From Bin87 sp963666865 (GTDB taxonomy: Bacteria > Chloroflexota > Dehalococcoidia > Lucifugimonadales > UBA3495), in contig OY763072.1 in NCBI GenBank assembly GCA_963666865.1, forward strand, positions 124,001-188,000: a DNA stretch of 64,000 nucleotides, written 5' to 3'. Numbering within the stretch: the stretch's first letter is position 1; the number at the start of each line of letters is the position of its first letter. Below the pieces are notes generated by a model that was given only the letters and a program-made list of their open reading frames with translations, was not told the DNA's origin and ran no database searches. Positions 1-8,593 of this stretch are shown piece after piece. The translations under genes and the position numbers were made by a program.

Positions 1-20
1 TCTGGGGGCTGGCCCGCGTC

Positions 21-2795
21 ATGCCCAAAAAGGCGGTGGCCGCCTTCGCCGCCGGCACCTGGTCGTTGAGCATGATCGCCGGTGTGGGCCTGCTGTTCAT
101 CGGCCCTTTTTTCCTGGATGTCTCCGATTCCCGCATCGTTTTCCGCTCCGACCGGGACGGCGATTTTGACATCTACTCCATGAAGCCCGACGGTTCCGAC
201 CTGCGGCGGCTCACCAACAACATCGCCTACGACGACTTTCCCGTCTGGTCCCCCGACGGCAAAAAGATCGCCTTCGTATCCGACCGCCATGGCCAAACGG
301 AAATAAACGTGATGAACGCCGACGGCTCCCGCCCGCGTCGCTTGACCACCGACAACGGCCCGGTCAACGCCTTTCCCGCCTGGTCTCCCGATGGCAAACG
401 CATCGCCTATTCTTCCGACCGGGACGGCAACCGGGAGATCTACGTGATGGACGCCGACGGCTCCAACCCGGTCAACCTGACCAATGACCCCGGCTACGAT
501 GCGTCTCCGTCGTGGTCGCCCGACGGCAAGCGCATCCTTTTCAACTCGCGCCGCGACGGCAACCTGGAGCTTTACGTGATGAACGCCGACGGCTCCAACC
601 AGACCCGCGTCACCAGGAACTACACCGCCGATGAGTTCCCGACGTGGTCGCCCGACGGTTCCAAAATCGCCTTCTCTTCCAACCGGACCGGCAATCGGTC
701 CATTTATATTATGGACGCCGACGGTTCCAATCCGGTGCAGCTCACCGCCGATGCCTACAAGGACTACTGGCCTTCCTGGTCCCCGGACGGAGCCAGGATC
801 GCCTTTACCACCAACCGCTACGGCAACGAAGAAATCATGGTGATGAACGCCGACGGGTCCCACCAGACCAACCTCAGCGCCGGTCCCGCCGCCGACGTGG
901 GGCCAGCCTGGGGACCCGGCCAACTGCCGCCAGCCAAGTCCGGCGGGCCTTGGGTTTCGGCCCTGGACCCTCCCGCTGCCGCCACCTCGGGAGAGAGCCT
1001 GGTGACCATCACGGGCAGGGGCTTTTTGGAGGATAGCCAGGTTGCCATTGGCGGCGCCCAAGCACGGGTGGTCGAGTTCCTCGACTCGCATACCATGACC
1101 ATCGCCGCGCCGCCCCACCCGGCCGGCGTGGCCGACCTGGTGGTCACCAATCCCGATGGCCGTTCCAGCACGGTGGCGGGCGGTTTCAGCTACCACCGGC
1201 CCTATTTTACCGACGTGTCCGAAACGGCCGGCGTTGACTTCCAACACTACCGGGACCCGACCGACCGGATACCCTTGGGGGCCGGCGTAGTCGTCTTCGA
1301 TTACAACGGCGACGGCCGGCCCGACATCTTCGTGGCCCGCACCGAGGACACCAGCGACGTGGTCTCCGCTGCGGACGTGAACAACGCTCTGTACCGCAAC
1401 AACGGCGACGGCACCTTCACCGACGTGGCCGCGGAAGCCGGCGTCGGCGACCTGGCGGGCAAGACCAACGGCGGGTGCGCCGCCGATTACGATAATGACG
1501 GCGACCGGGACCTCTTTGTAACGAATTGGGGCCACAGCAAGCTCTTTCGCAACGACGGCGCCGGAGCCTTCACGGACGTCACCGGCCCGGCCGGATTGGG
1601 AGACCCGGACGCCAGCTACCGCTCCATGGGCTGCGCCTGGGGCGACTATGACCGGGACGGCTTCCTGGACTTCGTGGTGGTACGCCACATGGCGGAGGAC
1701 GACCCGGAAGCCTTCGACCTTCGCTTCTACGCCTATGCCGTGCGGCCCCTGGCGCTGTACCGCAACGACGGCTACGGCTCCTTCACCCAGGTTACACATC
1801 TGCTGGGCGACACCACCGCGCCCAGCGGAGCCCAGGGCGAGTACGGCAACCTGTGGGGCGCCGGCTTCCAGCCGGCCTGGGTGGACTTCGACAACGACGG
1901 CGATTCTGACCTTTACGTGATCAACGACTTCGGCAAGGATATCCAGCCCAACGTGCTGTGGCGTAACGATGGGCCGGGAGAAGACGGCGCCTGGCGCTTC
2001 GAGGATATTTCCCAACCCTCCGGGGCCGACGCGGCCATGTTCGGCATGGGGCTGGCCGTCGGCGACTACGACCGGGACGGAAACTTCGACCTCTACATCA
2101 CCAATATCGAGGACAACGTACTGTTGCGCAACAACGGGGACGGGAGCGCCTTCACCGAAACCGCTGCCGACGCCGGAGCGGGCCAGGGGATGTTCCAGCA
2201 ACGCCAGCGCGTGAGCTGGGGCACGGTATTTTTCGATTACGACAACGACGGCTGGGAGGACCTCTACGTAGCCAGCGGCTACCTGGATAGCGACCCCTTC
2301 ACCAACCACCGTAACCAGCCCAACCTGCTGCTCCGCAACACCGGGCAGGCGACCTTCTCCGACGTGTCGTCGGTGAGCGGCGCCGACGACCGGGGCGTTG
2401 GCCGGGGGGTGGCCTACGCCGATTTCGATGACGACGGCTGCCTGGACCTGTACGTGGCCAACCTGGGCCTGGCCGGAGCTGGTCCCCAATCGGCGAAACT
2501 CTTCCGAAACAGCTGCGCCTGGAGCGGCAACTGGCTCGGCATCGCGACGCAGGGGACCGTCAGCAACCGTGACGGCATCGGGGCCAGAATCACCGTGACC
2601 GCCGGCGGAAGGACGCAGATCAGGGAGATCACCGCCGGCTCCAGCAACAAGGGCCAGAATATGCTGCCGGCCCATTTCGGGTTGGGCGCCGCCGACCAGG
2701 CGGACTTCATAGAAATCCGGTGGCCCAGTGGCGCCGTGCAAACCCTGGCAGACATTCCCGCCAATCAACGATTGACCGTTATCGAAAATCCGTGA
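21..2795 (+). CDS. Membrane-anchored TolB-like/FG-GAP/ASPIC repeat protein, possibly 5'-truncated
   Basis: The protein has a hydrophobic segment at residues 12-32, then about six TolB-type PD40 propeller repeats (each with a W-S-P-D-G motif and a following M-N/D-A-D-G-S motif) to about residue 300. An IPT/TIG-like beta domain follows (about 315-395), then a long run of FG-GAP/VCBS repeats with calcium-binding-like D-x-D-x-D-G motifs (about 405-815), and a C-terminal ASPIC/UnbV domain (about 840-920). Such proteins are exported or surface attached and probably bind ligands; no enzyme activity can be assigned. The frame stays open from base 3 to the ATG at 21, so the true start may lie before the window. 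The combination of three different propeller or beta modules in one chain is unusual. No terminator is obvious behind it. Confidence 0.8.
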   Translation: MPKKAVAAFAAGTWSLSMIAGVGLLFIGPFFLDVSDSRIVFRSDRDGDFDIYSMKPDGSDLRRLTNNIAYDDFPVWSPDGKKIAFVSDRHGQTEINVMNADGSRPRRLTTDNGPVNAFPAWSPDGKRIAYSSDRDGNREIYVMDADGSNPVNLTNDPGYDASPSWSPDGKRILFNSRRDGNLELYVMNADGSNQTRVTRNYTADEFPTWSPDGSKIAFSSNRTGNRSIYIMDADGSNPVQLTADAYKDYWPSWSPDGARIAFTTNRYGNEEIMVMNADGSHQTNLSAGPAADVGPAWGPGQLPPAKSGGPWVSALDPPAAATSGESLVTITGRGFLEDSQVAIGGAQARVVEFLDSHTMTIAAPPHPAGVADLVVTNPDGRSSTVAGGFSYHRPYFTDVSETAGVDFQHYRDPTDRIPLGAGVVVFDYNGDGRPDIFVARTEDTSDVVSAADVNNALYRNNGDGTFTDVAAEAGVGDLAGKTNGGCAADYDNDGDRDLFVTNWGHSKLFRNDGAGAFTDVTGPAGLGDPDASYRSMGCAWGDYDRDGFLDFVVVRHMAEDDPEAFDLRFYAYAVRPLALYRNDGYGSFTQVTHLLGDTTAPSGAQGEYGNLWGAGFQPAWVDFDNDGDSDLYVINDFGKDIQPNVLWRNDGPGEDGAWRFEDISQPSGADAAMFGMGLAVGDYDRDGNFDLYITNIEDNVLLRNNGDGSAFTETAADAGAGQGMFQQRQRVSWGTVFFDYDNDGWEDLYVASGYLDSDPFTNHRNQPNLLLRNTGQATFSDVSSVSGADDRGVGRGVAYADFDDDGCLDLYVANLGLAGAGPQSAKLFRNSCAWSGNWLGIATQGTVSNRDGIGARITVTAGGRTQIREITAGSSNKGQNMLPAHFGLGAADQADFIEIRWPSGAVQTLADIPANQRLTVIENP

Positions 2796-2819
2796 GTTAT
2801 TGCATTCCGTAAGGCCGAG

Positions 2820-2837
2820 TCGTATTTCGTCATACGA
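2820..2837. promoter_or_regulatory. Small palindrome upstream of the first ABC operon
   Basis: Perfect 6-bp arms (TCGTAT and ATACGA) are separated by 6 bp. A related half-site (TTTCGTATAACG) lies near 2875, just before the proposed -35 box. The pair could be an operator for the downstream importer or a weak 3' hairpin of the upstream gene. This is sequence pattern only. Confidence 0.2.
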
Positions 2838-2888
2838 TATTAAAAGCGCTACGTTATTCTTTTCATTTGTGCCTTTCGTATAACGCTA

Positions 2889-2915
2889 TTGACACAAATT
2901 GCCCGCTGGTATAAA
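2889..2915 (+). promoter_or_regulatory. Probable sigma-70 promoter of the first peptide-type ABC operon
   Basis: A consensus -35 (TTGACA, 2889-2894) and a -10-like TATAAA (2910-2915) are separated by 15 bp, or 16 bp if ATAAAG is used, which is slightly short. The region is much more AT-rich than its surroundings. It would give a leader of about 210 nt before the binding-protein start at 3131. I see nothing else coding between 2796 and 3130. Confidence 0.45.
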
Positions 2916-3130
2916 GTCCGGCAAACCTTTGGAATAACGGTTTTGCGGCCCGTCTATGGAGACGGCGCGTGACAATCAGCAGAGAAACGACCGCGTAATT
3001 TCATCACGCACCGCATCCGCCACAATTGCCGCCCGCTACGAGTCTCGTATCAACGGAACTCACATCAATAGTGGTGGGGCGTGCGGGTTCACGGTATCTA
3101 GTGGGAAAAACAGAGTCTGGAGGTCTGGTA

Positions 3131-4984
3131 ATGAACCGTTACGGAATCAGGATTCCCCCGGCGTTGTTAGGGGTTCCAGCGCTTTTGGCGCTGGCATTTG
3201 TCGTGGCCTGCGGAGGCGCCGCCGAGACCCCGGCCGCTCCTGCCCAGCCCGCGCAACCGGCGCAGGATTCGCAGGCCGCTGCCGCGCCGGCGACGACCCA
3301 GCCTGCTGCGGCGGCGCAACCCGCAGCTACGGAAGCGCCCGCCGCGGATGCCATGGCCGATCAGGAGTTGCTGACGGACAAAATCATCCTGGGGTTGATT
3401 ACACCCATTGACGACACCGTGGTGCCCTGGCTGGGCGGTGTTGACTTCGTGTACCAGCACAGCCCCTTCATAGAGTACCTGGTGCAGTTGGACCCCTACA
3501 CCAGCGAATGGGTACCCATGCTGGCCAGGTCCTGGGAGATGAACGCCACCGGAGACGAGTGGTCCTTTGAGCTGCAGGAAGGCGTCCAGTTCCACCGCGG
3601 GTTCGGCGAGTTCACCGCCGAGGACGTGGCCCACAGCTTCAAGCTTACCTGCCAGAAGGGCACCCGCGCCAGCTACAAGGGCGGCATCTGCAACGTGGAC
3701 CATGTGGATATCATCGATCCCTACAGCATCAAGGTCCATATGAAGAAGCCCTCGGCAGAGTACCTGTTCTACGCCGCCGAGTCCGCGGGCAACATGATCT
3801 ACAGCAAGGCCCAGTGCGACCAGAACGGCGGGTTCGACGATGCCGAGAACGTCGCCAGCGAAGGCTGCACCAACGCGTACTACGAAAACCTGGCCGGCAC
3901 CGGACCGTACCAGTACGAAGGCCGGGTCCCCGAAGTCCACGTGGACTACTCGCTGGCCTTCCCGGATGGGCACTGGCGTCATGATCCGGTCTATCCGGAA
4001 ATGCGGAACACCTGGGTCCTGGAAGAGTCCACCCGTCTGGCCCAGTTCCGCGCCGGCGAGACCCACATGACCGAGGTCAACCGCGACCTGGGCGACCGGC
4101 TCACCGAGGAAGGGTTCTTGATCATCCCCAGCCGAGGCCCCGCCCAGCAGACGGCCTTCCGCTTCGGCGGCATGTTCTACGCCGACCCCGAAAACTATGA
4201 CCCCAACTTCCCGGTGACTGCTCCCGGCGAAAGGGGTATCATGGTACGGAAGGCTCTGAACAAGGCCGTGGACCGCGAAACCTTCAAGGCCGAGCTGTAC
4301 AAGGGCCGCGTCTGGGACTCGAAAGTCCATGCCTTCCATCCCACGCTGACGGCCTGGAGCTCCAAGTGGGACGATGACTGGGAGGCGGAGTACGGTTACG
4401 ATCTGGAGGCGTCCAAGCAGCTACTGGCTGACGCCGGCTACCCCGACGGGTTCAAGATTACCGTTCCCATGTACCCCTTCCCCGGCGCTCCGGAACTCCC
4501 CCAGATTGCCCAGTTCATGCAGCTGGCTTGGGCTGAGATCGGAGTGGAGTTGGAACTGCGCGACGAGGACCGCGCGGCCGTGGTCGCCCGCCGCCGCCAG
4601 AAGGCCAACCACGAAACGGCCCTGGCCACCACCCCCTCCTTCAAAGCCGTGGAAGCCCAGATAATGCTGTTCAACACCCACCGGGATGACGGCGGCGTGG
4701 TCTGGATGTACGAGACCCAGGAGCTGCGGGACCTGTATCACAAGTTGCAGGTAACGGTGGACCCGGTCGAACGGGAAAAGGTGCTGATCCAGATCGGTGA
4801 CATCAAGTTCTATGAGCACGAATGGATACCACTATTCTGGGTGCCCATCGAGACTATCGTTGACCCGAAGTTCATCTGCTCCTGGCCATTCCCCGGCTGG
4901 GAGGGCGGCGACCTGGGCAGCAACGAGTTGATCGAGGCTCCCCCCTGCGATCCGGATAATTCACCAAGGGGGATCCCCCAATAG
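3131..4984 (+). CDS. Peptide/nickel-type ABC transporter substrate-binding lipoprotein (SBP_bac_5)
   Basis: This is the extracytoplasmic binding component of a Dpp/Opp-type importer. The ATG at 3131 has GGAGG 7 nt upstream. The first 26 residues form a lipoprotein signal peptide ending in a VVAC lipobox with the lipid-modified Cys at 27, then an Ala/Pro/Gln-rich tether to about residue 75. The mature part has family-5 hallmarks: an R-S-W-E-M motif, F-T-A-E-D-V-A-H-S-F, G-T-G-P-Y, R-K-A-L-N-K-A-V-D-R and a C-terminal W-I-P-L-F-W stretch. At 617 aa it is slightly longer than typical members. Two permease genes follow, so it is the first gene of an importer unit that has no ATPase genes of its own. 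The ligand cannot be read from sequence; peptides, opines, sugars and other solutes are all possible in this family. Confidence 0.9.
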   Translation: MNRYGIRIPPALLGVPALLALAFVVACGGAAETPAAPAQPAQPAQDSQAAAAPATTQPAAAAQPAATEAPAADAMADQELLTDKIILGLITPIDDTVVPWLGGVDFVYQHSPFIEYLVQLDPYTSEWVPMLARSWEMNATGDEWSFELQEGVQFHRGFGEFTAEDVAHSFKLTCQKGTRASYKGGICNVDHVDIIDPYSIKVHMKKPSAEYLFYAAESAGNMIYSKAQCDQNGGFDDAENVASEGCTNAYYENLAGTGPYQYEGRVPEVHVDYSLAFPDGHWRHDPVYPEMRNTWVLEESTRLAQFRAGETHMTEVNRDLGDRLTEEGFLIIPSRGPAQQTAFRFGGMFYADPENYDPNFPVTAPGERGIMVRKALNKAVDRETFKAELYKGRVWDSKVHAFHPTLTAWSSKWDDDWEAEYGYDLEASKQLLADAGYPDGFKITVPMYPFPGAPELPQIAQFMQLAWAEIGVELELRDEDRAAVVARRRQKANHETALATTPSFKAVEAQIMLFNTHRDDGGVVWMYETQELRDLYHKLQVTVDPVEREKVLIQIGDIKFYEHEWIPLFWVPIETIVDPKFICSWPFPGWEGGDLGSNELIEAPPCDPDNSPRGIPQ

Positions 4985-5025
4985 AGGCGGCAACGAGTTG
5001 ATCGAGGTTCCCCCCTGCTGATCCT
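4917..5025 (+). repeat. Short direct duplication of the binding-protein 3' end
   Basis: Bases 4917-4955, inside the coding sequence, recur with a few changes at 4987-5025, just behind the stop codon, at a spacing of 70 bp. The core CAACGAGTTGATCGAGG is identical in both. The second copy is not translated. The rest of 4985-5138 holds no recognisable gene and leads into the next permease. Confidence 0.7.
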
Positions 5026-5138
5026 CGTCGCAGCCACATCGGAAGCCGGTTTGAACGCACCGCGACTGCTGGGCAACCAACGGTCGCGGTGCCTGAATCG
5101 CCAATAGCAACGGTTTAGCCCCCGGCTAGGAGTTAGGG

Positions 5139-6059
5139 ATGCAAAGGTACATCATTTTGCGTGTCCTCCAGGCGCTTCTGGTCCTGGTGGTGGTGAGCGT
5201 GGTGGCCTTCGCCCTGGGCCATGCCGGCGGAAACCCGCTGGACGCCATTCTGCCGGACGACGCCGACGCCACGGTCCGGGCCGACCTTGAAGAATTCTGG
5301 GGCATCAACAAGCCATTGCACGAACAGTACTTCACCTACGTGTGGAACGCTGTCCGGGGCGACTTTGGCAATTCCTTCAAATACCCCCAGTTCTCGGTGG
5401 CTCACCTCATCAAGGACCGCTTCGTCGCCACCATCCAGCTGGCCGGAGCGGGCATCCTGGTAGCCGTGGTTATCGGTCTGCCCGTCGGAGTGTTGACGGC
5501 CACCTACCGCGACAGCATCTTTGACTGGACCGGCAAGGTGGTCGCGCTGCTGGGACAGTCCCTGCCCGTCTTCTGGCTGGGCATCGTACTCATGTGGATT
5601 TTCGCGGTGCAGCTGGACTGGTTCCCCACCTCCGGCAAGGGCGGCATCAGGAATCTGATCCTGCCGGCCGTCGCCATCGGGTGGTTCCAGGTGGCCGCCA
5701 TGCTCCGCCTCGTCCGCTCGTCCATGCTGGACGTGCTGGACAGCGAATACGTGAAGCTGGCCCGGATTAAGGGCCTGCCCGAGCGGAAGATAATCTGGAA
5801 GCATTGCCTGCGCAACGCCTCCATCGCGCCGCTGACCTACTTTGCCATCACGCTGGGATCGCTGATGGTCGGATCCGTTTCCATCGAAACGGTCTTCCAG
5901 TGGCCCGGCCTGGGGTTCCTCCTGTTCAACGCGGCCCGCTCCAGCGACTACGCGTTGCTCCAGGGGATCATGCTGACCTTCACCAGCATCTACATCATCG
6001 CCAATCTGCTGGTGGATATCGCCTATGCCTACCTCGACCCGCGCATACGGTACAACTGA
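5139..6059 (+). CDS. dppB: ABC transporter permease, DppB/OppB type
   Basis: An integral membrane protein of 306 aa with about six transmembrane helices. The N-terminal helix and the sequence R-Y-I-I-L-R-V-L-Q are typical for DppB. The cytoplasmic EAA loop is visible as a conserved stretch near residues 190-225 (D-S-E-Y-V-K-L-A-R-I-K-G-L followed by a Lys/His-rich step and R-N-A), which docks on the ATPase. The C-terminus ends in D-P-R-I-R-Y, normal for the family. It forms the channel together with the DppC-type permease 30 nt downstream. The same strand and close spacing with the upstream binding protein indicate one transcription unit. Confidence 0.93.
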   Translation: MQRYIILRVLQALLVLVVVSVVAFALGHAGGNPLDAILPDDADATVRADLEEFWGINKPLHEQYFTYVWNAVRGDFGNSFKYPQFSVAHLIKDRFVATIQLAGAGILVAVVIGLPVGVLTATYRDSIFDWTGKVVALLGQSLPVFWLGIVLMWIFAVQLDWFPTSGKGGIRNLILPAVAIGWFQVAAMLRLVRSSMLDVLDSEYVKLARIKGLPERKIIWKHCLRNASIAPLTYFAITLGSLMVGSVSIETVFQWPGLGFLLFNAARSSDYALLQGIMLTFTSIYIIANLLVDIAYAYLDPRIRYN

Positions 6060-6089
6060 CGCCACCAGGTCTAAGCGAGGACAACAGCC

Positions 6090-6968
6090 ATGGCCGTAGC
6101 ACTACCAGAACTCAGCAGCCCACGTCCGCCGGCCCGAATCGGCCATTACGTGCGGGAAGCGTTCCGCTATCCGATTATTCCAGTGGCCGTCCTGGTGATA
6201 GTCCTGGTCATTCCGGCCCTAGCTGCCAATTGGCTTGCTCCCTACGACCCGCTGAAAGGCGATATGACGAATCGCTTCGCGGAACCGTCGGCGCAGCACT
6301 GGTTCGGCACGGACGACATCGGGCGGGACGTGCTCAGTCGGGTGATGCACGGCGCCCGCGTGTCGTTGCTGGTGGCCAGCGTGGCCATACTGATATCGGG
6401 ATTAATTGGCACTTCCTTCGGCATCGTGTCCGCCTTTTACGGCGGGTGGGCCGACAACCTGATGATGCGCCTAGTGGACCTCTCCCTATCCTTGCCCATC
6501 ATCGTGGTGGCAATCGTGGTGGCGGCCATGGCGGGGCCCAGCATGGAGATACTGATTGCCGTGCTGGTGTTGAGCCAGTGGTCTCGCTATGCTCGGCTGG
6601 TTCGCGGCGAAGCGCTGACCATCCGGGCGCAGGACTACATCTCCCGGGCTCGGGTGGCCGGAGCGTCCAACTTCCGAATTATGCTCCGCTATATATTCCC
6701 CAACATCTTCAACACCGTGGTGGTCCTCGCCACGTTGCAGGTGGGTTTCGTCATCGTGCTGGAGGCGACGCTGAGCTTCCTGGGAGCGGGCATCTCCCGG
6801 CCCACGCCGGCATGGGGCGTGATGGTGGCCGACGGACGGTCCTTCGTGACCGACGCCTGGTGGCTGTCCTTCTTCCCCGGCCTGGCCATCCTGCTCACCG
6901 TGCTGTCCATGAACCTGCTGGGCGACTGGCTGCGCGACAAGCTGGACCCCAAGCAGCGTAACCTGTAA
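6090..6968 (+). CDS. dppC: ABC transporter permease, DppC/OppC type
   Basis: This 292-aa membrane protein is the second channel subunit of the importer. It shows the N-terminal OppC-type helix, the motif H-W-F-G-T-D-D-I-G-R-D-V-L-S-R (about residues 70-84) that marks this subfamily, an EAA loop near residues 175-205 and the C-terminal G-D-W-L-R-D-K-L-D-P. No ATPase gene follows. The unit probably borrows ATPases such as the pair at 10169-12171, or others outside the window. A 28-bp palindrome lies 34 nt behind the stop. Confidence 0.93.
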   Translation: MAVALPELSSPRPPARIGHYVREAFRYPIIPVAVLVIVLVIPALAANWLAPYDPLKGDMTNRFAEPSAQHWFGTDDIGRDVLSRVMHGARVSLLVASVAILISGLIGTSFGIVSAFYGGWADNLMMRLVDLSLSLPIIVVAIVVAAMAGPSMEILIAVLVLSQWSRYARLVRGEALTIRAQDYISRARVAGASNFRIMLRYIFPNIFNTVVVLATLQVGFVIVLEATLSFLGAGISRPTPAWGVMVADGRSFVTDAWWLSFFPGLAILLTVLSMNLLGDWLRDKLDPKQRNL

Positions 6969-7001
6969 TACCCGATTGGCAGCAGCGCACGGTTTTCGGT
7001 T

Positions 7002-7029
7002 GTAGGGGCGAATAATTATTCGCCCCTAC
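7002..7029. repeat. 28-bp palindrome, GTAGGGGCGA family
   Basis: A perfect inverted repeat beginning GTAGGGGCGA and ending TCGCCCCTAC, with an AT-rich centre. It can form a strong hairpin in RNA from either strand but has no U-tract. Family members recur at 15025, 17047, 22739, 25016, 33176 and 56409, with a decayed copy near 26036. This copy lies just behind the permease stop and 100 nt before the next gene. Confidence 0.85.
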
Positions 7030-7135
7030 GCACACCTGCAAAAGGGCTTCCCGGAAACAATCACCTGGACTAGAGCGCTGTCCGTCGGCATCTCCATAAT
7101 TGCCCCGCCCGCCAAAACCGGGTAATCTGCCACCG

Positions 7136-8578
7136 ATGAACGACGCCACCCAATCCGAGACCAGGTCGAGCAACACCGCCGTTTGCGGCTGGTGCGGGGC
7201 TGAAGGCCAAACACCCGGGGAACCCTGCCGGGAATGCCAGCGCATCACCTCCAACATCCCCAGGTGGGCGCAACCACGACGCCGGGGCCGCCTTGCCTGG
7301 TTCACCAGGCGACGCATAATCCGCCTCGCGGTGGCGGCGGTGGTGCTGTCTTTCCTGGCCTGGCTGTACTACCCCTTCTTTCCCAACCCGATCACCCTCC
7401 TGCTCCGGTCGCCCAGCACCGAGGCCAGCTCGGACTCGCCGGACGGTCAATGGTCCATGACGGGCCGGGACTTGCGGCTGACCCGGCACATACCCGTGCC
7501 CCCCGTCCAGCCCGAGGGCCGGGTCGTCTGGTCGCGCAATCTGGGCACTCCCACCCGCGGCGCTCCAGTGGTGCACGAAGGCGTGGTGTACGTGGGGGGG
7601 TATTTTGAGGTGATCGCCCTGGATGCGACGACGGGGGACGAGCTCTGGCGATATGAGATCGCAACTCCGCTGGATCATTCGGTGGCGGTTGCCGGCGATT
7701 CCTTCTACCTGGGCTTGACCAACCACCGGGTGCAGGCCGTGGACCGCAACTCCCAGTATCTACAGTGGGAGTTCAAGACGGAAGGCCCTATATCCTCATC
7801 CCCGGTGGTGGCCGGCGGCATCGTGTACGTCGGCTCGTCCGACAGCTTCGTGTACGCTCTGGACGCGGCCACCGGCCGGCTGTTGTGGAAGGAACAGATC
7901 GTGGGCGAACTTCGCTCCGCGCCGGCGGTGAGCGACGGCCTGGTATATGCCGCGGGTAACCTGGGCGACCTGTACATATTTGACGCCCGTACCGGCCAGG
8001 ACAAGCTGCGCTACCGCGCTACGGGAAACACCAAGGCATCCCCGGCAGTGGCCAACGGGCTGGCATACTTCCCCGCCGGCGGCCGGGTTTATGCCGTTGA
8101 CGCCGACGCCCGGGAGATCGCCGGCGAGTACCAGTTCAATCGGCTCTGGGCTCAGTTCTACTATTGGCAGATCCCCGGAGTGCCTCGCCCTCCGGTGCAG
8201 AAGGGCGGACAATGGCTCTTCGACCCCGACTTCGATCCCAGGGAGCGGACCACCACCGGCCTGGTGGCAGCGCCGGCGGTGACGCCCGAAACTTTCTACG
8301 TAGGAAGCTTCAACGGGACCTTCTACGCCGCCGACGCTCACTCCGGCAAGGAAGTCTGGCGGTTCGCCGCAGACGGATCCATCTTCGAATCAGCGGTGGT
8401 AATGGGAGACCGGGTGTACTTTGGGGACAGCGCCGGATTCCTTTACGCTCTGCGCCGCTCCGACGGCGAGCAAATCTGGAAGCTCCCGTTGGACGCGCCC
8501 ATCGAGATTGCGCCGGTGTTCGCTCAAGACCGTTTTTACGTCAGGACCACCGACGGCATCCTGCACGCCATCGAGTAG
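7136..8578 (+). CDS. Zinc-ribbon, membrane-anchored PQQ-like beta-propeller protein
   Basis: The 480-aa protein begins with a zinc-ribbon-like pair of C-x2-C motifs (Cys 17/20 and 31/34), then a basic stretch and one transmembrane helix (about 60-82), then PQQ/quinoprotein-type beta-propeller repeats to the C-terminus (repeating A-L-D-A-x-T-G and Y-V-G motifs). This suggests a cytoplasmic zinc finger, a single membrane pass and an extracytoplasmic propeller. It lacks catalytic residues of quinoprotein dehydrogenases that I could recognise, so it is probably a scaffold or BamB-like binding protein. A clear paralogue is encoded at 40205-41890; both sit next to ABC importers. The ATG at 7136 was chosen because the possible TTG at 7100 adds only a Pro-rich stretch. 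Convergent with the MFS gene 15 nt away. Confidence 0.8.
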   Translation: MNDATQSETRSSNTAVCGWCGAEGQTPGEPCRECQRITSNIPRWAQPRRRGRLAWFTRRRIIRLAVAAVVLSFLAWLYYPFFPNPITLLLRSPSTEASSDSPDGQWSMTGRDLRLTRHIPVPPVQPEGRVVWSRNLGTPTRGAPVVHEGVVYVGGYFEVIALDATTGDELWRYEIATPLDHSVAVAGDSFYLGLTNHRVQAVDRNSQYLQWEFKTEGPISSSPVVAGGIVYVGSSDSFVYALDAATGRLLWKEQIVGELRSAPAVSDGLVYAAGNLGDLYIFDARTGQDKLRYRATGNTKASPAVANGLAYFPAGGRVYAVDADAREIAGEYQFNRLWAQFYYWQIPGVPRPPVQKGGQWLFDPDFDPRERTTTGLVAAPAVTPETFYVGSFNGTFYAADAHSGKEVWRFAADGSIFESAVVMGDRVYFGDSAGFLYALRRSDGEQIWKLPLDAPIEIAPVFAQDRFYVRTTDGILHAIE

Positions 8579-8593
8579 AGCGGCTGCGGAGCG

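Noticed and set aside
3167..4339. Long open frame on the strand opposite the first binding-protein gene
   Set aside because: It is wholly antisense to a gene with clear lipoprotein and family-5 features. Long antisense frames are common at high GC. No domain is recognisable in its product.
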